A stretch of DNA of 7,124 nucleotides, from assembly GCA_050114795.1 (NCBI GenBank), contig JASFRS010000125.1:1-7124 (forward strand), given 5' to 3'. Shown here piece by piece: positions 1 to 5,815 of this stretch (within the stretch, counting starts at the first letter, position 1; every line of letters starts with the position of its first letter). The notes beneath the pieces were generated by a model. It was given only the letters and a program-made list of their open reading frames with translations, did no database searches and was not told the DNA's origin. Made by a program: the position numbers and the translations under genes. The DNA comes from JASFRS01 sp050114795 (GTDB taxonomy: Bacteria; Pseudomonadota; Alphaproteobacteria; Sphingomonadales; CAKZYD01).

Positions 1-245
1 TCTTTTAAGCCAAGTCCGGCATCTTTCAAGGCGCGGTCAATCAAGGGGGTGAGAACCTCCCCATGTTTGCGCGCAGCGATTTCCGGGACGACGCCGCCGA
101 ATTTCTCATGGTCGCTTAATTGGCTTAAAACCACATGGGAGAGGATGGTTTTATCCGCACCAACGACAGCCGCTGCGGTTTCATCACAGCTGGTCTCAAT
201 GCCCAGAACAAGAGGGCGATGCGCATTAAAATCTGAGGCCGTCAT
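1..245 (-). CDS. tsaD: TsaD, tRNA N6-adenosine threonylcarbamoyltransferase (partial, N-terminal 81 residues)
   Basis: TsaD (formerly Gcp/YgjD) transfers the threonylcarbamoyl group from TC-AMP to A37 of ANN-decoding tRNAs, giving t6A, in a cytosolic complex with TsaB and TsaE. Seen here: translation of the minus strand from the ATG at 245-243 gives about 81 residues with the family N-terminal signature GIETSCDETAAAVV (residues 15-28) and the conserved GGVVPEIAARKH (residues 50-61), both in the ASKHA-fold ATPase domain. The metal-binding histidines and the rest of the protein (family length about 340-360) lie beyond the window edge. The start is chosen because it sits about a dozen residues before the signature, as in homologues; only a weak purine stretch (GAGA) precedes it. 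The gene is divergent from hemC, an arrangement common in Alphaproteobacteria. Identity is secure from the motifs; completeness cannot be judged. Confidence 0.95.
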   Translation of the reverse strand, partial: MTASDFNAHRPLVLGIETSCDETAAAVVGADKTILSHVVLSQLSDHEKFGGVVPEIAARKHGEVLTPLIDRALKDAGLGLK

Positions 246-340
246 TGGAATTTATCGTCTCACAGTTTAAGAGACAGCTTGTATCAGCTTTCTCTAAAAG
301 ATAAGCAACCGCATCTGGCTGTATCAGGAGTGACCAAGCC
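246..340. promoter_or_regulatory. Divergent tsaD / hemC promoter region
   Basis: This 95-base spacer must carry the promoters of both divergent genes unless they are read from elsewhere. For hemC a weak sigma70-like candidate is GAGACA (271-276), an 18-base spacer and TAAAAG (295-300), each matching 4 of 6 consensus bases, which would give a leader of about 35 bases. A dyad GTCTC-N9-GAGAC (257-261 and 271-275) overlaps that putative -35 and could be an operator, but 5-base arms can arise by chance. No convincing promoter was found for tsaD on the minus strand. The region's role follows from gene orientation; the individual elements are guesses. Confidence 0.4.
326..330 (+). promoter_or_regulatory. 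hemC ribosome binding site
   Basis: AGGAG lies 10 bases before the ATG at 341. It is the only strong Shine-Dalgarno match in the divergent spacer and supports that start for hemC. Confidence 0.75.
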
Positions 341-1282
341 ATGCAAGACAGGCTCATCATCGGAACGCGCGGTTCGCGCTTGGCTGTGACTCAATGTAAT
401 TGGGTACGCATGCAGATTTTAAACGCCAATCCGCAGCTTGACCCGGACCAGGTGGTGCTGGAAACTATCGTCACCACCGGCGATAAAATCACAGACCGCA
501 AGCTGATGGAAATCGGTGGTAAAGGCTTGTTCACCAAAGAAATTGAGGAACGCTTAGGTGATGGCCGTGTGCAAATGGCCGTTCATTCCATGAAAGATAT
601 GCCGACGACTTTGCCGCAAGGTCTGCTTTTAGCTGGCTGCCCAAAACGCGAAGACCCGCGCGACGTGCTGATTACCAACAGCGGCGTTGATTTATTGGGC
701 CTGGCCCAAGGTGCTGTTTTGGGTACGGCTTCACTGCGGCGTGGCGCTCAAGCGATGGCGGTACGCCCGGATATCAAAGTGGAAAGCTTCCGCGGCAATG
801 TGAATACGCGCATTGATAAATTGCGCGATGGTGTGGTTGACGCGACCTTGCTTGCCAAAGCGGGCTTAAACCGTCTGGGCATAGATGTCGAAGGTGCAGT
901 CCCTGTGCCCGTTGAGCAAATGCTGCCCGCCGTTGGCCAAGGCGCTCTGGCGCTTGAAATCCGTGAAGGTGATGATTGGACGGCGGAGATTTTAGCCCCC
1001 CTTGCGGATATGGCCACGACTTATGCGGTTGATGCTGAACGTGCATTCCTGCGTACGCTCGATGGTAATTGCCGTACACCACTTGCCGCGCATGCTATTG
1101 TCGAAGGCGGGGAATTAAGTCTGCATGCCCAGGTCTTTAGCATAGATGGACAAATCGTTTATAAGACCCATATCAAGGGTAATGTCGAAGATGCAGACGC
1201 CTTAGGCGTTGAAGCGGCCCGGCGGATTGAGGCTGAAGCCGGGGCGGAATTTCTTCAGCAATTAAAAAGCGAGAGCGCATGA
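341..1282 (+). CDS. hemC: HemC, porphobilinogen deaminase (hydroxymethylbilane synthase)
   Basis: HemC condenses four porphobilinogen molecules into the linear tetrapyrrole hydroxymethylbilane in the cytosol, the step before HemD in haem synthesis. The 313-residue product is full length for the family. Visible motifs are GTRGSRLA (8-15), GGKGLFTKEIEERL (59-72), the active-site HSMKDMP with catalytic Asp86 (82-88), LGTASLRRG with substrate-binding Arg133/Arg134 (127-135), FRGNVNTRIDKL (150-161), LPAVGQGALALE (195-206) and DGNCRTPLA (241-249). By family knowledge Cys244 in the last motif holds the dipyrromethane cofactor, so all key residues are present. The start is supported by AGGAG at 326-330. 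The stop overlaps the hemD start (ATGA, 1279-1282), implying translational coupling. Codon use and composition look like the neighbours. No feedback element was recognised. Confidence 0.97.
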   Translation: MQDRLIIGTRGSRLAVTQCNWVRMQILNANPQLDPDQVVLETIVTTGDKITDRKLMEIGGKGLFTKEIEERLGDGRVQMAVHSMKDMPTTLPQGLLLAGCPKREDPRDVLITNSGVDLLGLAQGAVLGTASLRRGAQAMAVRPDIKVESFRGNVNTRIDKLRDGVVDATLLAKAGLNRLGIDVEGAVPVPVEQMLPAVGQGALALEIREGDDWTAEILAPLADMATTYAVDAERAFLRTLDGNCRTPLAAHAIVEGGELSLHAQVFSIDGQIVYKTHIKGNVEDADALGVEAARRIEAEAGAEFLQQLKSESA

Positions 1283-3012
1283 AGCTATTAATCACCCGGC
1301 CTGAATTGGACGCCCGTGCTTTAGGCACGCGCTTGAACGAGGCCGGGTTTGAAACGCTTGTCTCGCCATTAATGGAAATTGTGCCCACTGATGCCGCGCC
1401 CGATATCGGGAATGCGGATGCTTTGGTTTTTACGTCCCGCAATGCGGTTGAGGCGCTGGGCCTGTGGCTGGATGAAGGCAGCCTGTTGTTTGATAAGCCT
1501 GTTTATTTGGTCGGTGAAAAGACAGCGGCGGCTGCGCGCAAAATAGGTTTTGATAATTGCCTGGTGGCGGATGGTAGTGTTGATGATCTCATCACGCTTA
1601 TCTCGCAACACCCTCATAAGGGTGAGACCTGGGCCTATATCTCAGGCGACCCCATTAAGCGAGAATTGGATGCGCCGCTGGAAGCCCTGGGAATCACTTT
1701 GACGCGCCATGTGGTTTATGAAGCGCGGGCCATTGATGACTTGAATAAGCAAGCCGTTGACGCACTGTCCAATGGTGAGATTGATGCGGTGGTGTTTTAT
1801 TCACCGCGTTCCGTCACGCTTTTCACAACAGCCTTGGAAAAAGCGGGTTTAAATAGCGCAGTGGAAGATTTGCGCGCACTGTGTTTAAGTGATGCCATAG
1901 GGGATGAGGCGCGTGCGCATGGCTTTGATGAAATCTGGGTCGCACATCATCCTAATACGGATGCGCTGATTGAGGGCTTGAAAAAGGCAGCGGAGGGGAA
2001 AGCGGATATGAGCGACGAAACCGTCTCAAAACCGAAAAAACCGGTGGTGAAATATCTGCCCTGGGCTTTGTTGTTTATTGCGCTAGTCTTTATCGCAGGA
2101 CTATTTTCCGCATCCAAAATCCCATTTCTAGCCCCTCCACCGCCCGAACCTGTTGTTGAGCCTGCAAGCAGTGGTCTTGCCGATGCCGTCAGCACTTTGG
2201 TCGGGCGTATCAATGATTTGCAGCAGCGTATGAAGGCTTTGGAGGACGCGCCAGCCCCTGTTGATAATGACTTGGCCACACGGGTCGAAACACTTGAATC
2301 CGTGCAACCTGCGCAAGTGGATTTGCAGCCGCTCATCAATAAACTTAATGCGCTTGAGCAACGCATTGCTGCCTATGAAGCTGCGGGCGGTGGTGAGGTG
2401 ACGGTTATTCCTCAAGGCCCGGACCCGGAACTTTTAGCGCGTATTGATGAGCTGGAAGCCCGCTTGGCGCAGACTGGCCAAAGGGTAGATAACAGCAAAC
2501 CCGCACTGGGCCTATTGAGTTTTGCGACTTTGAAAGATCAGATTGCAACCGGGGCGGTTTATCAGAACAGCTTGAAAAGCCTGGGCACGCATATCGGTGA
2601 AAACAGCCTAGCTTTTCAGGCTCTTAAATCCCATGCGGCAACGGGCGTGAAGACTGATGCGGCATTGAGCGAAGACTTTAGTCGCATTGGCAATGACTTG
2701 CTTCTAGCAGCGAAGACTCCGGAAGATGCAGGTTGGTGGGAACGTTTTCTCGCACGCATGCAAACTGTTGTGACGATTAGAAAAACCGGAGATGTGGACG
2801 GTGCCTCACCAGAGGCACGGCTTTCCCGCCTGGAAGCACGGGTGTTGGAAAAGAATTGGCCGGGGGCTTTAGCCGCCTTGAATGAATTCCCGGCTTATGT
2901 GTGTGATGTTCCCGCAGTCAAAGACTGGGCGGAACAGGTTCGAATCAAGGTCGAAGTGGAAAATGCGCTTGGGGATTTAGAACGCCTTTTGAACCGGCCT
3001 GAGGCTGAATAA
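1279..3012 (+). CDS. hemD: HemD-Mic60 fusion: uroporphyrinogen-III synthase joined to a mitofilin-like membrane protein
   Basis: One 577-residue frame carries two proteins that are normally separate. Residues 1-240 are HemD, which cyclises and inverts ring D of hydroxymethylbilane to give uroporphyrinogen III: FTSRNAVEAL (51-60), VGEKTAAAARKIGF (78-91) and VVFYSPRSV (171-179) are its conserved segments. After a basic linker (KPKKPVVK, 251-258) come one transmembrane helix (about 259-277), a proline-rich stretch (281-293), coiled-coil-like segments (about 300-402) and a C-terminal mitofilin-like domain (about 409-577), the layout of alphaproteobacterial Mic60. Positive-inside charge predicts HemD in the cytosol and the Mic60 part in the periplasm. 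By family knowledge Mic60 shapes membranes and binds outer-membrane partners. A strong internal start lies at Met244. In the +1 frame a TGA at 2009-2011 forms ATGA with that Met codon, so one extra base upstream would suffice to create this fusion from a coupled gene pair. The HemD and Mic60 parts are confident; the physical fusion is less so. Confidence 0.85.
   Translation: MKLLITRPELDARALGTRLNEAGFETLVSPLMEIVPTDAAPDIGNADALVFTSRNAVEALGLWLDEGSLLFDKPVYLVGEKTAAAARKIGFDNCLVADGSVDDLITLISQHPHKGETWAYISGDPIKRELDAPLEALGITLTRHVVYEARAIDDLNKQAVDALSNGEIDAVVFYSPRSVTLFTTALEKAGLNSAVEDLRALCLSDAIGDEARAHGFDEIWVAHHPNTDALIEGLKKAAEGKADMSDETVSKPKKPVVKYLPWALLFIALVFIAGLFSASKIPFLAPPPPEPVVEPASSGLADAVSTLVGRINDLQQRMKALEDAPAPVDNDLATRVETLESVQPAQVDLQPLINKLNALEQRIAAYEAAGGGEVTVIPQGPDPELLARIDELEARLAQTGQRVDNSKPALGLLSFATLKDQIATGAVYQNSLKSLGTHIGENSLAFQALKSHAATGVKTDAALSEDFSRIGNDLLLAAKTPEDAGWWERFLARMQTVVTIRKTGDVDGASPEARLSRLEARVLEKNWPGALAALNEFPAYVCDVPAVKDWAEQVRIKVEVENALGDLERLLNRPEAE
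1992..2010 (+). promoter_or_regulatory. Internal Shine-Dalgarno and ATG for free-standing Mic60
   Basis: GGAGGGG (1992-1998) precedes an in-frame ATG at 2008-2010 (Met244 of the fusion), with about 11 bases between GGAGG and the ATG. Starting here would give a 334-residue protein with a short basic N-terminus directly followed by the transmembrane helix, the usual form of alphaproteobacterial Mic60 with its own start. It is a better ribosome site than that of hemY. It may be the remnant of, or still act as, the separate Mic60 start. Confidence 0.6.
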
Positions 3013-3016
3013 GCCT

Positions 3017-4360
3017 ATGCGCCGCGGTCTTTTCTTTCTCATCATCATCAGCATTTTGTCCGCCATTGCCATTTGGGCGGCGGACCGACCAGGTCGTTTG
3101 GTTGTCGACTGGCAGGGTTGGAAGATTGAGACTTCATTGCTGGCATTGATGCTGGGGGTGCTGGCCTTTGCTGCGCTGGTGTGGTGGCTAGCGCGGTTGT
3201 GGGGCTGGCTGCGTACCGGTCATGCGCTTAGCCCTGATAAGCGCGCACTGCGAAAGGCGCGAGCGGGTATCAAAGATATTGACGATGCTTTAAGTGCTTT
3301 TGCCACAGGCGATATGAAATCAGCGCGTAAATTGTCTGAGGCTGCCATAAAACGACTGGACGACAGCGCGATGGCCCGTGTTCTCGCCGCTCAGGCTGCG
3401 GCGAATGCCGGGGATATGAAGGCGGCTGATGCGCATTATCAGGCATTGTTGGAAAGTGAGCGCGGCCAGCTTATCGGCCTGCGCGGTCAATTGCTGACGG
3501 CGCGACGGCGCGGCGAAGTTACAAAGGCCCTGGACCTTGCCACAAAGGCCGTGGCAAAGGCACCTAAAAGCAGCTGGGTGCTGAAACAGGCCTTTGAACT
3601 GGCGGCGCAATCCGGCCAATGGATCCAAGCCCAACAGGCTTTAAATGTTGCTCAACGCCAAGGGGCTTTTACGAAAGAAGAAGCGCAGAAGCATCTCGCC
3701 GCACTTTATTTCGCCCATGCTGCCGAATTGGATGCAAGTGGGGCGGATGGCAAAGCGCTGCAACTGGCATTGAAAGCCCATAAAATTGCACCGGATTTTC
3801 CCCCTGCGACGGTATTAGCAGCGCGCCTACACCGTTCGGCAGGCAATATCCGCCGGGCGTCCAAATTAATTGAGTCGACATGGAAACTGCGCCCGCATCC
3901 AAGCCTTGCAGAGCTTTATGCTGTTCTTAAATCTAATGAGGATCCGCAGACCCGCTTAAAACGATTCCAACAATTGGCAGCCCTAAATCCCGACCATCGG
4001 GAAAGTCATCTGCGCCTTGCGGAAATGGCGTTGAACGCGGGGGATTTATCCATTGCCCGTGAAGCCTTACAGGCAATGCCGGATGGTGATTTAAACGCGC
4101 GCTATGCTCGTTTGATGCTACGCCTGCTGGAACGTGAGGGCGCGGATGCAACGCAAAAAGCACGCTGGTCGGATTTGGCCGTGAAAGGGACCGCAGAACC
4201 TGTCTGGTCCTGCCAAAGCTGCGGTTCAGAGCGCGCCCGCTGGCTTCCCCACTGCCCAAATTGCGCAAGTTTCAACAGCTTTGTTTGGGACAAATCCCCG
4301 CAGAATCTGCCCTCCTCGAAAAATGGGGAAGTCTTAGGGCTTCTTTCGACATCAGAATAA
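3017..4360 (+). CDS. hemY: HemY, haem-operon TPR membrane protein with C-terminal zinc-ribbon
   Basis: HemY of Proteobacteria is an inner-membrane TPR protein encoded with the uroporphyrinogen genes. It is not the protoporphyrinogen oxidase of the same name in Bacillus, and its exact role is unsettled. The 447-residue product has two N-terminal membrane segments (about 4-22 and 39-63) separated by a short loop with the conserved DWQGWKIETS (31-40), then an alpha-helical TPR array from about 85 to 385, for example SARKLSEAAIKRL and ALQLALKAHKIAP. The C-terminus holds CQSC (399-402) and CPNC (413-416), four cysteines arranged as a zinc or rubredoxin-like ribbon, followed by a 31-residue tail. 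The TPR region should face the cytosol given two membrane passes. It starts 4 bases after the upstream stop with only a weak GAGG (3001-3004), so translation probably depends on coupling to hemD-mic60. Confidence 0.9.
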   Translation: MRRGLFFLIIISILSAIAIWAADRPGRLVVDWQGWKIETSLLALMLGVLAFAALVWWLARLWGWLRTGHALSPDKRALRKARAGIKDIDDALSAFATGDMKSARKLSEAAIKRLDDSAMARVLAAQAAANAGDMKAADAHYQALLESERGQLIGLRGQLLTARRRGEVTKALDLATKAVAKAPKSSWVLKQAFELAAQSGQWIQAQQALNVAQRQGAFTKEEAQKHLAALYFAHAAELDASGADGKALQLALKAHKIAPDFPPATVLAARLHRSAGNIRRASKLIESTWKLRPHPSLAELYAVLKSNEDPQTRLKRFQQLAALNPDHRESHLRLAEMALNAGDLSIAREALQAMPDGDLNARYARLMLRLLEREGADATQKARWSDLAVKGTAEPVWSCQSCGSERARWLPHCPNCASFNSFVWDKSPQNLPSSKNGEVLGLLSTSE

Positions 4361-4428
4361 AATCTTATCCATACATTTTTATTGGACCTTTGATAAAGCT
4401 CTTGCTATGGAACCTGCGCCTGTTATGG
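4361..4428 (+). promoter_or_regulatory. Spacer after hemY with a possible tRNA-Thr promoter
   Basis: No hairpin followed by a T-run is visible after hemY, so an intrinsic terminator for the hem operon cannot be supported. A weak promoter candidate for the tRNA is TTGGAC (4382-4387), a 17-base spacer and CTATGG (4405-4410), followed by a GC-rich discriminator; the tRNA begins 18 bases after the -10. The matches are poor and read-through from hemY is an alternative. Confidence 0.3.
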
Positions 4429-4504
4429 GCCGCTTTAGCTCAGTTGGTAGAGCACATCATTCGTAATGATGGGGTCACGTGTTCGAGTCACGTAAGCGGC
4501 ACCA
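4429..4504 (+). tRNA. tRNA-Thr (anticodon CGT), CCA encoded
   Basis: A full cloverleaf folds by eye. The acceptor GCCGCTT (4429-4435) pairs perfectly with AAGCGGC (4494-4500); the D arm is GCTC/GAGC with loop AGTTGGTA; the anticodon stem CATCA/TGATG (4455-4459 and 4467-4471) encloses TTCGTAA with anticodon CGT at 4462-4464; a 5-base variable loop follows; the T arm is ACGTG/CACGT with loop TTCGAGT. Discriminator A4501 and CCA (4502-4504) are encoded. The CGT anticodon reads ACG threonine codons. As an ANN-decoding tRNA with A37 it is an expected substrate of the TsaD pathway encoded at the left end. No integrated element is seen at its 3' end. Confidence 0.97.
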
Positions 4505-4606
4505 TTTCTCTCTTCATTTTATATTTCCCAACATGGACAGTTCCGGCTTTCTTCTCTAAGTCTGTAAGAGAAATATCTTAGGCTATTGGAATTGGAGGGA
4601 GCGCAG
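4505..4606 (+). promoter_or_regulatory. adhC upstream region with a dyad
   Basis: This 102-base spacer after the tRNA is T-rich at its left end (4505-4528), which may help end tRNA transcription, though no hairpin is present. A weak promoter candidate is TGGACA (4534-4539; 5 of 6 matches) with TAAGTC 17 bases on (4557-4562; poor). A perfect dyad TTCTCT-N9-AGAGAA (4552-4557 and 4567-4572) overlaps that -10, as an operator for a dimeric regulator might. These elements are inferred from position and pattern only. Confidence 0.35.
4594..4600 (+). promoter_or_regulatory. adhC ribosome binding site, deciding the start
   Basis: GGAGGGA sits 8 bases (from GGAGG) before the ATG at 4607. A longer in-frame reading from the TTG at 4586 would put this site inside the coding region and has no Shine-Dalgarno of its own, so the ATG is preferred. 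Confidence 0.8.
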
Positions 4607-5737
4607 ATGCGGACGCGTGCAGCTGTAGCGCTGGAAGCTGGAAAACCGCTTGAAATCATGGAGGTTAACCTCGACGGCCCGAAAAGGGGCGAGGTGTTGA
4701 TTGAAGTAAAAGCGACCGGCATTTGTCATACCGATGAATTCACCTTGTCAGGTGCGGATCCCGAAGGTCTTTTCCCCTGTATCCTTGGTCATGAAGGTGC
4801 GGGTGTGGTGCTGGAGGTCGGTGAAGGCGTTACAACTTTAAAACCGGGCGACCATGTCATTCCGCTTTATGTGCCGGAATGTCGCCAATGCGCGTCCTGC
4901 CTATCTGGTAAAACCAACCTGTGCACGGCTATAAGAAATACCCAAGGTCAGGGCTTGATGCCTGATGGCACCACGCGTTTTTCCATGTTGGATGGTACGC
5001 CCCTTTATCATTATATGGGCTGTTCAACCTTCGCCAATCACACGGTCATGCCTGAAATTGCGCTGGCTAAAGTACGGCCTGACGCGCCCTTTGATAAGAT
5101 TTGTTACATCGGTTGCGGGGTTACGACAGGCATTGGCGCTGTCATAAATACGGCAGGCGTTGAAGTTGGCTCCACAGCGGCTGTCTTTGGCTTGGGTGGC
5201 ATTGGATTAAACGTCATTCAAGGGCTCCGTATGGCTGGTGCGACTAAGATCATCGGTGTTGATTTAAATGATGATAAGGCAGAGATGGCGCGCAAATTCG
5301 GCATGACTGATTTTGTGAACCCTAAAAAAATCGATGGTTCAGTTGTTCAGGAAATTATCAATCTAACCCAAACTGAAGCCGACCAGATTGGCGGTGTTGA
5401 TTACAGCTTTGATGCGACGGGTAATGTCGATGTGATGCGGGACGCACTTGAGTGTTCGCACCGCGGCTGGGGCGTGAGTGTCATCATTGGTGTTGCACCC
5501 GCAGGTGCAGAAATTTCTACCCGCCCGTTCCAACTCGTGACCGGTCGTGTCTGGAAAGGCACTGCCTTTGGCGGGGCGAAAGGACGTACAGATGTGCCAA
5601 AAATTGTGGATTGGTATATGGCCGGTAAAATCGAAATTGACCCTATGATTACCCATAAATTGACGTTGGATGAAATCAACAAAGGCTTTGAGCTAATGCA
5701 TGAGGGCAAGTCAATCCGGGCAGTGGTGGTTTATTAG
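4607..5737 (+). CDS. adhC: S-(hydroxymethyl)glutathione dehydrogenase / class III alcohol dehydrogenase
   Basis: This cytosolic zinc enzyme (AdhC/FrmA, GSH-FDH) oxidises S-hydroxymethylglutathione, formed from formaldehyde and glutathione, to S-formylglutathione with NAD+, and also reduces S-nitrosoglutathione. The 376-residue length is typical. Catalytic zinc ligands Cys40 (in GICHTDEF), His62 (GHEGAG) and Cys170 (IGCGVTTG) are present, as are the structural zinc cysteines 92, 95, 98 and 106. The Rossmann motif GLGGIG (195-200) is followed by Asp219, as expected for NAD rather than NADP. Class III is shown by GLMPDGTTRF (116-125), whose Arg124 corresponds to the glutathione-carboxylate-binding Arg115 of the human enzyme, and by RPFQLVTGRVWKGTAFGG (306-323). 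The partner S-formylglutathione hydrolase is not recognisable in this window. The amidohydrolase follows 78 bases later on the same strand. No terminator is evident between them. Confidence 0.97.
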   Translation: MRTRAAVALEAGKPLEIMEVNLDGPKRGEVLIEVKATGICHTDEFTLSGADPEGLFPCILGHEGAGVVLEVGEGVTTLKPGDHVIPLYVPECRQCASCLSGKTNLCTAIRNTQGQGLMPDGTTRFSMLDGTPLYHYMGCSTFANHTVMPEIALAKVRPDAPFDKICYIGCGVTTGIGAVINTAGVEVGSTAAVFGLGGIGLNVIQGLRMAGATKIIGVDLNDDKAEMARKFGMTDFVNPKKIDGSVVQEIINLTQTEADQIGGVDYSFDATGNVDVMRDALECSHRGWGVSVIIGVAPAGAEISTRPFQLVTGRVWKGTAFGGAKGRTDVPKIVDWYMAGKIEIDPMITHKLTLDEINKGFELMHEGKSIRAVVVY

Positions 5738-5802
5738 GCAACCGGTCGGGCTTCCCTTTCTCAGATTTCTTCACTAGGCTGCTTTTCCAGAAAATCAGGT
5801 TC

Positions 5803-5809
5803 AGGGGAG
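5803..5809 (+). promoter_or_regulatory. Amidohydrolase ribosome binding site
   Basis: AGGGGAG ends 6 bases before the ATG at 5816 and supports that start, which also places a complete signal peptide at the N-terminus. Confidence 0.75.
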
Positions 5810-5815
5810 TAGCTG

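Noticed and set aside
49..270. 73-residue plus-strand open frame at the left end
   Set aside because: It is antisense to tsaD, whose translation shows the family signature; the plus-strand product has no recognisable motif.
1947..2415. Minus-strand frames opposite the HemD-Mic60 junction
   Set aside because: Low-complexity, serine- and arginine-rich translations typical of antisense shadows; the plus strand carries the recognisable domains.
4429..4504. tRNA-Thr as an attachment site of an integrated element
   Set aside because: No repeat of the tRNA 3' end and no integrase are seen; the downstream genes are ordinary metabolic genes of similar composition.
4505..4528. T-rich stretch after the tRNA as an intrinsic terminator
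   Set aside because: There is no separate GC-rich hairpin before it and the T-run is interrupted, so a terminator call is not supported.
4261..4581. 106-residue frame running from the end of hemY through the tRNA
   Set aside because: It overlaps the hemY zinc-ribbon coding region and reads straight through a perfectly folding tRNA-Thr, with no ribosome site.
4586..4606. TTG start extending adhC by seven residues
   Set aside because: The Shine-Dalgarno GGAGGGA lies inside this extension and serves the ATG at 4607; homologues begin close to that ATG.
5738..5815. Terminator or promoter between adhC and the amidohydrolase
   Set aside because: Only a 3-base GGG/CCC stem and a short TTTTC/GAAAA palindrome (5783-5794) are present; neither is strong enough to call.
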